Below are positions 16,885 to 25,720 of a stretch of 64,000 bases of DNA, in pieces. This DNA comes from Ewingella sp049889095. Its GTDB lineage: Bacteria > Pseudomonadota > Gammaproteobacteria > Enterobacterales > Enterobacteriaceae. The notes under the pieces were generated by a model, which was given only the letters and a program-made list of their open reading frames with translations, was not told the DNA's origin and searched no databases. Location: the NCBI GenBank assembly GCA_049889095.1, contig JBLJFK010000001.1, one strand, 5' to 3'. The translations under genes and the position numbers were made by a program. Positions within the stretch are counted from its first letter, which is position 1; each line of letters begins with the position of its first letter.

Positions 16885-17357
16885 AATTTTTAAATCCTTT
16901 ATTTGGGCATCCATGAACACGCTTTTTATTATTGTTCGGATGCGCTTGCCCATACTAAAGTTATTTTTTTATAAAAACCTCTAATGAGCGATTGTGAAAA
17001 TAGTTTTCTTTTTAATTAAAATATTAAAAAGATCTGCCATAAGGCAATCGGGGCCAATCGACAAGATCGAATACTTATGGGAGGGACTTAGAGGGTTCGT
17101 CTTTGAAGCGGAATCATTAGATAACGTTTTGGGAGGAACTACTTAACTCTGAACTCATACATAAATAGCTCTGTATCACAGGCCGGAAAGCATTTACTCA
17201 TAAGTAAAAGTGAATAGCAAGCATGTTATAAAAAATAAATACCCAACAACGTATTAATGCTTAATTGTTCTTTTAAATCATATGATTGAAAAATCACATA
17301 ACCTAGGCTAAATCTGCCAACAAGCATTAAGCCAAGATCACCACTCTTGGTGACGGC
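16885..17357. other. 473-base region upstream of the cold-shock paralogue
   Basis: This gap lies between lpxK and the csp gene, both on the minus strand. It holds an AT-rich inverted repeat (17007-17032) and a small TCACCA/TGGTGA hairpin just after lpxK (17338-17353). No ORF with a convincing start was seen, and no exact cold-box sequence. Confidence 0.5.
17007..17032. repeat. 10-bp perfect inverted repeat in the csp upstream region
   Basis: TCTTTTTAAT (17007-17016) and ATTAAAAAGA (17023-17032) are perfect complements separated by 6 bases. It lies 123-148 bases upstream of the csp start. No T tract suited to termination of the minus-strand transcript follows, so an operator or a leader hairpin is more likely. 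Confidence 0.6.
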
Positions 17358-18341
17358 TTACTTAGGCGCAATAACGCGCTCTATCTTACCGATAAGCGCA
17401 TCGGTATCTATAGGTGAAATTGTTGCATTAACCGGCAGGTACCACCAATTTTCTTCGGCAAATGAACGGCACTTCACCGCATCTTTTTCTGTCATCAGTA
17501 ACGTTTGACCCGAAACGGCCAACGATTTTAACTGATCAGATTGATAATCCTGATGATCTGCAAAAGCTATTTCAGCATGGAGATTCACTCCCAAATTTTT
17601 CAATGTCGCAAAAAAACGTGGAGGGTGCCCTATTCCAGCCATAGCGACAACGTTCCGCAGACTAGTGACATCGCATCGCGCACCATTGAGCACATTAACC
17701 GCCGGCCCTGCGTCGAGGATCATACCTATTTCATTGGCCATTGGCGTGCCACCATTGGTGATCACCGCATCAACCGTGCGCAGGCGCGCAGCCCGTTCAC
17801 GCATGGGTCCCGCAGGTAGCCACCAACCATTCCCAAAACGCCGCACACCGTCGATCACAACCACTTCAATATCACGTTGCAATGCATAATGTTGTAGACC
17901 GTCATCCGTGACGATCACATCAAGCTGGTGTTTGGCGAGCAGAGCTTTGACCGCGTCTGAGCGAACCGGCGAAACGGCCACCGGCGCCCCCGTGCGCTGA
18001 AATATCAGTACCGGTTCGTCACCGGCCTCAGCCGTAGTCGTTGTTGCATCCAACACCAGCGGATATTTTGCGGCCTTTCCCCCGTAGCCCCGCGATACAA
18101 CGCCAGCACGCAAACCACGCTGTTTTAACGTTTCAACTAACCAAATAACGATGGGGGTTTTACCGCTGCCGCCAGCGGTTAAATTACCGACCACAACCAC
18201 CGGCAAAGGCGCACGCCAGCTTTTTTTCCACCCTTGCTTATAGCTGTAACGAAGCAGCGTAGCGAACAGTCCGTACAACCATGAAAAAGGCAGCAGCAAC
18301 AGATAAAGCGCTGATTTACCTGACCAGATGCGTTCTATCAT
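17358..18341 (-). CDS. lpxK: Tetraacyldisaccharide 4'-kinase LpxK
   Basis: The protein has 327 residues (E. coli 328). A membrane-anchoring N-terminal helix (about 10-30) precedes the P-loop GNLTAGGSGKT at 52-62. LpxK phosphorylates the 4' position of the lipid A disaccharide to give lipid IVA on the cytoplasmic face of the inner membrane. It overlaps msbA by 4 bases, so the kinase and the flippase for the finished lipid A are co-translated. This pairing is conserved across Enterobacterales. Confidence 0.97.
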   Translation of the reverse strand: MIERIWSGKSALYLLLLPFSWLYGLFATLLRYSYKQGWKKSWRAPLPVVVVGNLTAGGSGKTPIVIWLVETLKQRGLRAGVVSRGYGGKAAKYPLVLDATTTTAEAGDEPVLIFQRTGAPVAVSPVRSDAVKALLAKHQLDVIVTDDGLQHYALQRDIEVVVIDGVRRFGNGWWLPAGPMRERAARLRTVDAVITNGGTPMANEIGMILDAGPAVNVLNGARCDVTSLRNVVAMAGIGHPPRFFATLKNLGVNLHAEIAFADHQDYQSDQLKSLAVSGQTLLMTEKDAVKCRSFAEENWWYLPVNATISPIDTDALIGKIERVIAPK

Positions 18342-20086
18342 TGACCAAATTGCATCCGGTGGAGTTGTGCATACGCGCCATGCTGAGCCAGTAAATCTTC
18401 ATGATTACCGCGCTCAACCACTTTCCCGTCCTCAATCACCAGGATTTCATCAGCCTTTTCAATTGTCGAAAGCCGGTGTGCAATCACCAATGCGGTACGG
18501 TTTTTCTGTAGTTCATCCAGTGCAGCCTGAATGGCACGCTCGGATTCCGTATCAAGGGCTGACGTGGCTTCGTCAAGAATAAGTACAGGTGAGTCACGTA
18601 AAAGAGCGCGTGCAATGGCGATACGCTGGCGTTGTCCGCCAGAAAGTAGTACGCCATTTTCACCAATGACGGTATCAAGACCATTGTCCATCTTGTTAAT
18701 GAAGTCCATCGCATAAGCCATGGTCGCCGCTTTCTCAATGTCAGCACGCGTGAATACATCAGTACGCGCATAGGCAATATTGTTGGCAACGGTGTCATTA
18801 AAGAGGTGAACATTTTGCGAGACTAAGGCCACCTGATTACGCAGAGAAGATAATGTATATTCGCGGAGCTCATGGCCATCCAGCAGAATTTCGCCTTCCT
18901 GGATGTCGTAAAAACGAGTGAGCAAATTCGCAATTGTAGACTTACCTGACCCCGAACGGCCTACTAATGCCACTGTGCGTCCGACTGGGATATGGAAAGA
19001 GATGTCACGCAATGCGGGCGTATCTCGACCTGGATAGGTGAAGGTGACATTTTTGAACTCAACCTCACCCTTTGCACGCTCAACTACACGCTTACCGTCA
19101 TCTTTTTCCTGTTCCATATCAAGAATAGAAAACAGTGTTTGACAGGCTGCCATACCGCGCTGGAACTGGGCATTAACGTTGGTCAGTGACTTCAGAGGAC
19201 GCATCAGGGCAATCATGGAAGAAAAGACTACCGTGATAGTACCCGCGCTCAATGTCTCCATGACGGAGGGAAAACTGGCCGCATAAAGCACGAATGCCAG
19301 TGCCAAAGAGGCAATCAGCTGAATGATCGGATCTGAAATCGATGATGCCGACACCAGACGCATGCCCTGTCGGCGCATATTGTTGCTGACAGAATCAAAG
19401 CGAGCCGTTTCAACTTTTTGCCCGCCAAAGATCAACACTTCCTTATGTCCTTTCAGCATCTGTTCTGCGCTGGTGGTCACATGGCCCATGGTATTTTGCA
19501 TGTTTTTACTGATATCACGAAAGCGCTTTGATACGACACGAATAACGATAGATACAATAGGTGCAATAATGACCAAGATAATCGACAACTGCCAGCTGTA
19601 GTAAAACATCAGGATAAACAGGCCGATGATTGAAGCACCTTCGCGTACCACTGTAACAAGAGCGCTCGATGAAGAAGACGCTACCTGCTCAGAATCATAG
19701 GTTATACGTGACAACAAAGTCCCCGTGGACTGTTGGTCAAAGAAGGCCACAGGCATGCCCATCATGTGTCCAAACAGACGGCGGCGCATTTGCATCACCA
19801 CTTTGCCGGAAACCCATGAGATGCAGTAACTTGAAATGTAGCCGCTAATGCCACGAACGATCATCAGGCCGATCACGGCCAGTGGCATCCACAGTAAAAT
19901 TGAGCGATCCGCTTTACCAAAGCCTTCATCAAGAAGCGGCTTCAGCAGAGATAACATAAACGTATCACTGGCGGCGTTAGCAACCAGCGCAACAGCCGCA
20001 GCGATAAGCCCGGCGCGAAAAGGAGTGATCATCGGCCACAGGCGACGGAATGTCTGCCAGGTGGAGAGATCTTTATCATTCATCAT
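18338..20086 (-). CDS. msbA: Lipid A flippase MsbA (ABC exporter half-transporter)
   Basis: The protein has 582 residues, exactly as in E. coli. Six transmembrane helices occupy about 20-310. The ATPase domain follows, with Walker A GRSGSGKST near 376-384, signature LSGGQRQR and Walker B VLILDEATSALD. A homodimer flips core-lipid A across the inner membrane. The start begins MMNDKDLSTWQTF. Only 38 bases separate it from comEC upstream, and it overlaps lpxK, so comEC-msbA-lpxK may be one transcript. Confidence 0.98.
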   Translation of the reverse strand: MMNDKDLSTWQTFRRLWPMITPFRAGLIAAAVALVANAASDTFMLSLLKPLLDEGFGKADRSILLWMPLAVIGLMIVRGISGYISSYCISWVSGKVVMQMRRRLFGHMMGMPVAFFDQQSTGTLLSRITYDSEQVASSSSSALVTVVREGASIIGLFILMFYYSWQLSIILVIIAPIVSIVIRVVSKRFRDISKNMQNTMGHVTTSAEQMLKGHKEVLIFGGQKVETARFDSVSNNMRRQGMRLVSASSISDPIIQLIASLALAFVLYAASFPSVMETLSAGTITVVFSSMIALMRPLKSLTNVNAQFQRGMAACQTLFSILDMEQEKDDGKRVVERAKGEVEFKNVTFTYPGRDTPALRDISFHIPVGRTVALVGRSGSGKSTIANLLTRFYDIQEGEILLDGHELREYTLSSLRNQVALVSQNVHLFNDTVANNIAYARTDVFTRADIEKAATMAYAMDFINKMDNGLDTVIGENGVLLSGGQRQRIAIARALLRDSPVLILDEATSALDTESERAIQAALDELQKNRTALVIAHRLSTIEKADEILVIEDGKVVERGNHEDLLAQHGAYAQLHRMQFGQ

Positions 20087-20124
20087 GCATTATTAACCAG
20101 CAGCGATAGAAACAGCGGACCATT

Positions 20125-22389
20125 CTACTCATTATCGCCGGATACACCAAACCGCCGGTGGTACCAACGAGGAAATAATTGTTCGCGTAAGCCACTAATA
20201 GACCAGTGGTCGTCGTAAAAATGAACAGTCAGCTGCCCCGAATGCGCTGTATCACGCCAGGCCAGCCCGGCCCGGTCATATCGGTTGACCACTTTTTTCG
20301 CGGGCAGATGCCATTGATTGAACCGCGAGGCAGACGCTATAGATAATTTCGGGCTCACTGCGCGCAGGAAAGGCGCTGTCGATGATGTGTTGCTACCGTG
20401 ATGAGGCACCTGCATCACCGTTGCATTTAATTCATGATGATATTGCGAAACCAGCTTACGTTCAGCAGCTGCTTCGATATCACCCGTGAGCAATACACTA
20501 AACTTTCCGTCATCAATGCGGATCACACAGCTGTCATCATTCATCGGCCTGTCGGTCAGTTTTTCCGGCCAAAACACCTTAAAAGTCAGACCCTGCCACT
20601 TCCACCCTACTCCTTTTAGGCAAGATAACGGAGCACTGACCGAGCTTTCGCGCACGACAGCAAACGGAAAAGCCCGCTTCACACTCTCTAATCCTCCCCG
20701 ATGGTCTTCATGACTGTGGCTGATAATAATCTGCTCCACCGCGATATTGTGCCATCTGATGAACGGTAGAATATTCATCTCTGCTGCTGAGCCTTTCTCC
20801 CAGCGATTACCGGTATCGTATAAAATCCCTTTGCCATTCTTACTGATTAATGTCGCCAAACCGTGACCAACATCAATCATATCAACCCTCCAGCGCTCGG
20901 GCGCTTTCGCGTTCAACCACACTGTTATCACTGCCACCATCGCCAGCAAATTACCTGGGTATGTCAGTAACCAACCCAAACGCCATGCCATCACACCCAC
21001 CCAGCCGGCGAATGCTAAAGAAAAAGTAGATGCTCCCAAGAAAAACCAGTCATCCACAAATTTCCGTACTCCCCAGAGCGCAATTGAAAGACTGTGATCG
21101 GCTACCGACCAAATGATCTGCTTAATTCCTGTCGGAAATATTCCATTAGTGATTAAACCAAGCAAAACCAGCGGTACGGTGAAAAGGGAAACAATCGGCA
21201 CTGCCCACATATTTGACATGAAAGAGGAGTAGTTGAGGCCATGAAACAAACCTATCTGCATCGGCAGGAGCAACAACGTCATCCCCCACTGTAGATGCGC
21301 CCACCGCAGAGGAGCCCAATACCAATGGCGGCTGAATCTGGGAGACAATGGAGCCCACTGAAACCAGAAAATTAGCGCAGCCACGGCTAAGCAAGAGAGC
21401 CAGAAACTGTCAGAAAGAATACTCATTGGGTCCATCAGCAATAGAAATGCGATCCCCCAAAGCCACACCTGCCAGGGATGACACCTGACCCGGTAGAAGC
21501 GTAGCGCCAGCCATAACGAAAGAGCCAGAGCGGCGCGTAAAGCCGGTGCATTACACCCCGCGAGCCAGGTATACATAAGCAGCACGACTTCACTGACAAT
21601 CAGTGGAAAACGGTAATCAATAAATCTCAGCGGTAAGAAATATTGTAATCCCCTTGCGAATAACCACCCTACCCAAGCAGCGATACCGATGTGCAGCCCT
21701 GATATTGCAACAAGATGTGCAATACCTGTTTTTTGCAACAGGGCATTATCTTGCTGGCTAATAAGACCTTTTTCACCAAAACCTAATGCGATAAGTATCG
21801 CCCGGTTACTGAATCCCAGCAGATCATTGCCGATGGCAGTAATAAAGCGCTGACGGAGATTGCAGCTGTCCAGAAGCACTGTCCCTTGCTCTATTCTGCC
21901 CTGCAGCGGCCAATGGTTCGCCAGAGCCCAGCGCTGTGAGTCAAATCCTCCTTCGTTGAGAACGGCATGGACGGGCCTTAAATTAGCTATAACTCTCCAC
22001 GTCTGTCCGGCGCAGTAATTTGCCGCTGTATTCTCCCACTGAGTCCTAAATAAAATGGGCGGGAAGACTCGCTTTCCCGCTGCTTCACTAATACGCATGA
22101 CGACCTGATGTTTATCCAGGCGTCCCAAATTTATTGACTGGACGCTGGCAATTATCTCAACTTTTCCCCGACTCAGTATGTCTGTCTGCAATAACAGATA
22201 TTGTCCCTGACTTACCGCCCAGACGAAGCTCAGCAGCAGTATTGCGCTAAGACGGGCAAATCTGTGGCGAATTAGCCATATTCCCCACGTCAGAATGGCG
22301 ATTAACAGACACCATGAAAGTGAGGATAAAGACGGCAATATAAGTAACGGGAGCATTCCTAAGATGACAGCCAACGCCACCTCATCCAA
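20125..22389 (-). CDS. ycaI: ComEC/Rec2 family membrane protein (YcaI)
   Basis: The protein has up to 754 residues, as E. coli YcaI. N-terminal hydrophobic helices are followed by a competence domain with many membrane segments (about 190-480) containing HLVAISGLHIG, and a C-terminal metallo-beta-lactamase domain with SHSHEDHRGG and LTGDIEA. In competent bacteria ComEC carries single-stranded DNA across the inner membrane; in enterobacteria its role is unclear. No in-frame ATG fits: the frame opens at a TTG (22389) with no good ribosome site, and a GTG at 22380 preceded by GGATGAG is the best alternative. The lactamase ligands appear intact, so it is not obviously decayed. Confidence 0.93.
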   Translation of the reverse strand: MDEVALAVILGMLPLLILPSLSSLSWCLLIAILTWGIWLIRHRFARLSAILLLSFVWAVSQGQYLLLQTDILSRGKVEIIASVQSINLGRLDKHQVVMRISEAAGKRVFPPILFRTQWENTAANYCAGQTWRVIANLRPVHAVLNEGGFDSQRWALANHWPLQGRIEQGTVLLDSCNLRQRFITAIGNDLLGFSNRAILIALGFGEKGLISQQDNALLQKTGIAHLVAISGLHIGIAAWVGWLFARGLQYFLPLRFIDYRFPLIVSEVVLLMYTWLAGCNAPALRAALALSLWLALRFYRVRCHPWQVWLWGIAFLLLMDPMSILSDSFWLSCLAVAALIFWFQWAPLSPRFSRHWYWAPLRWAHLQWGMTLLLLPMQIGLFHGLNYSSFMSNMWAVPIVSLFTVPLVLLGLITNGIFPTGIKQIIWSVADHSLSIALWGVRKFVDDWFFLGASTFSLAFAGWVGVMAWRLGWLLTYPGNLLAMVAVITVWLNAKAPERWRVDMIDVGHGLATLISKNGKGILYDTGNRWEKGSAAEMNILPFIRWHNIAVEQIIISHSHEDHRGGLESVKRAFPFAVVRESSVSAPLSCLKGVGWKWQGLTFKVFWPEKLTDRPMNDDSCVIRIDDGKFSVLLTGDIEAAAERKLVSQYHHELNATVMQVPHHGSNTSSTAPFLRAVSPKLSIASASRFNQWHLPAKKVVNRYDRAGLAWRDTAHSGQLTVHFYDDHWSISGLREQLFPRWYHRRFGVSGDNE

Positions 22390-22573
22390 TGAGATTTTAA
22401 TAATGACATCCTTGCCTGAATACTTAATCTAAAAATGGGAGTGCGGTTATCAGCAGCGTTTCTAACGCGATGTTTCTGCCGGCGAGTATGATTTGAGGGT
22501 TATATCGGAACAAGGGAAGGAAATGAACGATGCGAGGCGTCGCGCAGAAAACGAACGTGGATGATTTTTAAGC

Positions 22574-22604
22574 AAAAAAAACGGCACCTTTAAAAGGTAC
22601 CGCT
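22574..22604 (-). terminator. Terminator after ihfB
   Basis: On the minus strand GCGGTACCTT pairs with AAGGTGCCGT (one U-G pair) and is followed by a run of T. It lies 40 bases after the ihfB stop. Confidence 0.85.
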
Positions 22605-22644
22605 TTAGGTTCGCTATAGGCAGAATTTATGTCAGACCGAAGTC

Positions 22645-22929
22645 TTAGCCATAAATATTCGCGCGATCGCGCAACTCTTTACCTGGTTTGAAATGTGGGA
22701 CGTATTTACCGTCCAACTCTACTTTGTCACCAGTTTTTGGGTTACGCCCAACACGCGGAGCACGGTAGTGAAGAGAAAAACTGCCGAACCCACGGATTTC
22801 AATGCGTTCACCATCAGCCAAAGTTGCAGCCATATGCTCAAGCATCTCTTTCACTGCATCCTCAATGGCTTTCGCCGGGACATGAGAGTGCTGGCCAGCA
22901 AGTCTTTCAATAAGTTCAGACTTGGTCAT
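22645..22929 (-). CDS. ihfB: Integration host factor beta subunit IhfB
   Basis: The protein has 94 residues, the family length, and begins MTKSELIERLAGQHSHVPAK. It contains the HU/IHF signature GFGSFSLHYRAPRVGRNP, whose arm inserts a proline into DNA and bends it sharply. With IhfA it forms the heterodimer used in transcription, recombination and replication. ATG 22929 is preceded by GGAGG at optimal spacing. It lies 63 bases downstream of rpsA, the conserved rpsA-ihfB arrangement, with its own terminator after it. Confidence 0.98.
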   Translation of the reverse strand: MTKSELIERLAGQHSHVPAKAIEDAVKEMLEHMAATLADGERIEIRGFGSFSLHYRAPRVGRNPKTGDKVELDGKYVPHFKPGKELRDRANIYG

Positions 22930-22992
22930 ATTACCTCCAAGCTTTGCAGCTAAACTACCGTTTAAGGGCGGTTTGAAAACCGCCCCATGTCA

Positions 22993-24666
22993 TTACTCGC
23001 CTTTTGCCGCTTTGAACGCTTCAGCCATAGCGCTAGAGAAGTTGCTTTCGTCTGGTTTGTTATTCACAACAGCGATTGCTTCTTTCTCATCTGACTCATC
23101 CTTAGCACGAACGGACAGGCTTACTACGCGGTTCTTACGATCAACACCGGTGAATTTAGCTTCAACATCATCACCAACGTTCAGAACCAGGGTTGCGTCT
23201 TCAATACGGTCGCGAGAAGCTTCAGAAGCACGCAGGTAACCTTCTACGCCGCCTGCCAATTCAACTGTAGCACCTTTGGCATCAACTGCTGTGACTTTAC
23301 CAGTAACAATAGTACCTTTCTTGTTCATAGACAGGTAGTTATTGAACGGATCTTCAGCCAGTTGCTTCACGCCCAAGGAGATGCGTTCGCGCTCTGCGTC
23401 AACTTGCAGAACCACAGCTGCGATTTCGTCGCCCTTCTTGTATTCACGAACTGCTTCTTCGCCTGCAACGTTCCAGGAGATGTCGGACAGGTGAACGAGG
23501 CCGTCGATGCCGCCGTCAAGACCAATGAAGATACCGAAGTCAGTGATTGACTTGATTTTACCTTCAACACGGTCGTTTTTGTTGTGGGTTTCTGCAAACA
23601 GCTGCCATGGGTTAGATTTGCATTGTTTCAGGCCCAGGGAGATACGACGACGTTCTTCGTCGATATCCAGAACCATAACTTCAACAACATCGCCAACGTT
23701 AACAACTTTAGATGGGTGGATGTTTTTGTTAGTCCAATCCATTTCAGAAACGTGAACCAGACCTTCAACGCCTTCTTCAATTTCTACGAAGCAGCCGTAA
23801 TCAGTCAGGTTAGTAACGCGACCAGTCAGTTTAGTACCTTCTGGATAACGTTTAGCGATAGCAACCCAAGGATCTTCGCCCAGCTGTTTCAAGCCGAGGG
23901 ATACACGGGTACGTTCACGGTCAAATTTCAGAACTTTAACAGTGATTTCGTCGCCAACGTTCACGATTTCGCTTGGATGCTTAACGCGTTTCCAGGCCAT
24001 GTCAGTGATGTGCAACAGGCCGTCAACGCCGCCCAGATCAACGAATGCACCGTAGTCAGTGAGGTTCTTAACGATACCTTTAACTTCCATGCCTTCTTGC
24101 AGGTTTTCCAGCAGCTGATCGCGCTCTGCGCTGTTCTCAGACTCAATGACTGCACGACGGGAAACAACAACGTTGTTGCGTTTCTGGTCCAGTTTGATGA
24201 CTTTGAACTCAAGATCTTTGCCTTCAAGATGCAGCGTGTCGCGAACAGGACGAACGTCTACCAGTGAACCTGGCAGGAACGCCCGAATGCCGTTCAGCTC
24301 AACAGTGAAACCGCCCTTAACTTTACCGTTGATAATACCGGTAACAGTTGCAGCTTCTTCGTAAGCTTTTTCCAGCGTGATCCAAGCTTCATGACGTTTA
24401 GCTTTTTCACGGGACAGCAGAGTTTCACCGAAGCCGTCTTCCACAGCGTCCAGCGCAACATCAACTTCGTCGCCAACCTGGATTTCCAGTTCGCCCTGTG
24501 CGTTTTTGAATTGCTCTACCGGAATTGCAGACTCAGATTTCAGACCGGCGTCAACCAGTACGATATCTTTGTCGATAGACACAACAACGCCACGAACGAT
24601 GGAACCCGGACGGGTTTCGATTGTTTTTAAGGATTCTTCAAAGAGTTCAGCAAAAGATTCTGTCAT
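22993..24666 (-). CDS. rpsA: 30S ribosomal protein S1
   Basis: The protein has 557 residues as in E. coli, starting MTESFAELFEESLK. Six S1 (OB-fold) repeats are visible: two N-terminal ones that dock on the ribosome and four RNA-binding ones (for example GAFVDLGGVDGLLHITDM and GCFVEIEEGVEGLVHVSEMD). S1 unfolds mRNA leaders for translation initiation. ATG 24666 has no clear Shine-Dalgarno; the leader reads AAAGATTATCAAC. This is the known S1 style, where a structured AU-rich leader allows autoregulation. Upstream in-frame codons (to 24732) are not used by the family. Confidence 0.98.
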   Translation of the reverse strand: MTESFAELFEESLKTIETRPGSIVRGVVVSIDKDIVLVDAGLKSESAIPVEQFKNAQGELEIQVGDEVDVALDAVEDGFGETLLSREKAKRHEAWITLEKAYEEAATVTGIINGKVKGGFTVELNGIRAFLPGSLVDVRPVRDTLHLEGKDLEFKVIKLDQKRNNVVVSRRAVIESENSAERDQLLENLQEGMEVKGIVKNLTDYGAFVDLGGVDGLLHITDMAWKRVKHPSEIVNVGDEITVKVLKFDRERTRVSLGLKQLGEDPWVAIAKRYPEGTKLTGRVTNLTDYGCFVEIEEGVEGLVHVSEMDWTNKNIHPSKVVNVGDVVEVMVLDIDEERRRISLGLKQCKSNPWQLFAETHNKNDRVEGKIKSITDFGIFIGLDGGIDGLVHLSDISWNVAGEEAVREYKKGDEIAAVVLQVDAERERISLGVKQLAEDPFNNYLSMNKKGTIVTGKVTAVDAKGATVELAGGVEGYLRASEASRDRIEDATLVLNVGDDVEAKFTGVDRKNRVVSLSVRAKDESDEKEAIAVVNNKPDESNFSSAMAEAFKAAKGE

Positions 24667-24824
24667 GTTGATAATCTTTAGGTTCTTAAGTTTAACGTCC
24701 ATCTGGCATCCTGCTGGATGGGGTTGTTTCAAATGCCCCGCTACAGACCCTTGCGGCGAGGTTAAAAAAAACTATAGCTAAAACTGGCACTGAATCATTA
24801 TTCAGCACCAACTATATAGCTCGA

Positions 24825-25523
24825 TCACCGGGTTTGTTTTTGCGGCAATCCTAGAATTTCAGTGGCATAAGCCAGCGCACGTTGGATAACTTCGTCAATC
24901 GACATACTGGTTGAATCCAGTAATAACGCATCAGAAGCGGCAACCAAAGGCGCTATAGCACGATTACGGTCACGGTCATCCCGTTCCTTTATCTCGGCTA
25001 AAAGACGTTCAAAGTTAACACTAAAGCCTTTTTCCTGCAACTGTAGCATTCTTCTGTTTGCACGCTCTTCCGAGCTGGCATCCAAAAATATCTTTACCGG
25101 TGCGTCTGGAAATACGACGGTGCCCATATCTCGCCCATCAGCAATCAACCCAGGCGCTTCACGAAATGCCCTCTGGCGACGAAGCAAAGCTTCACGCACG
25201 CGGGGGAAAGCAGCGGCCTGCGAAGCCGTATTGCCGACCGTTTCAGTGCGGATTTCATTACTCACATCCTCACCTTCTAAAATCACTTTTAATTGCCCAT
25301 CCTGAGCAACAAAACGAACATCAAGGTGTGCGGCAAGTGGTACCAAAGCCTCTTCAGAGACAATTTCAACCTGATGATGTAAAGCAGCCAGCGCTAAAAC
25401 GCGGTAAATGGCACCGGAGTCCAGCAAACGCCATTCAAAGGCTTCGGCCAGTGCTTTGCATAGTGTGCCTTTACCTGCACCACTTGGCCCATCAACGGTT
25501 ATCACCGGGGCTAAAGTCATCAT
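24825..25523 (-). CDS. cmk: Cytidylate kinase Cmk
   Basis: The protein has 232 residues (E. coli 227). The P-loop reads DGPSGAGKGTL near residues 11-21, and the substrate-binding part includes LIADGRDMGTVVFPDA and EERANRRMLQLQ. It phosphorylates CMP and dCMP, recycling pyrimidines from RNA turnover. The first of two adjacent ATGs is used because AGGAG lies 6 bases upstream. It is followed by rpsA after 158 bases; rpsA promoters commonly lie inside cmk and this gap. Confidence 0.97.
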   Translation of the reverse strand: MMTLAPVITVDGPSGAGKGTLCKALAEAFEWRLLDSGAIYRVLALAALHHQVEIVSEEALVPLAAHLDVRFVAQDGQLKVILEGEDVSNEIRTETVGNTASQAAAFPRVREALLRRQRAFREAPGLIADGRDMGTVVFPDAPVKIFLDASSEERANRRMLQLQEKGFSVNFERLLAEIKERDDRDRNRAIAPLVAASDALLLDSTSMSIDEVIQRALAYATEILGLPQKQTR

Positions 25524-25681
25524 TTATGTCTCCTTTGGTGGGGTAAACCCTCATCATTAACCCGATAAGGCTAATTCAGGAGCGCTACTATACGCTGCCT
25601 TTATTACAACTGTTACCCCACGCTGCCCAGTTGACGAAAAAGCAGACTACACCGATAAAAAAGGCATGATATGAAGTACAG

Positions 25682-25708
25682 AAAAAACGGGCACCTTTCG
25701 ATACCCGT
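25682..25708 (-). terminator. Terminator after aroA
   Basis: On the minus strand ACGGGTA pairs with TGCCCGT around an 8-base loop and is followed by six T. It lies 13 bases after the aroA stop and separates serC-aroA from cmk. Confidence 0.82.
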
Positions 25709-25720
25709 CTTAGTTATAGA

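Noticed and set aside
20125..22389. Possible pseudogene status of the ComEC homologue
   Set aside because: The frame is intact, full length and keeps the lactamase-domain motifs; only the start codon is unusual.
22523..22564. 13-codon ORF with an AGGGAAGGAA box between ihfB and ycaI
   Set aside because: The Shine-Dalgarno-like sequence is good but there is no promoter, no terminator facing the right way and no recognisable peptide.
23362..24630. Open frames opposite rpsA, including a 227-codon one
   Set aside because: The antisense of a highly biased ribosomal gene often lacks stops; no start signals or homology were seen.
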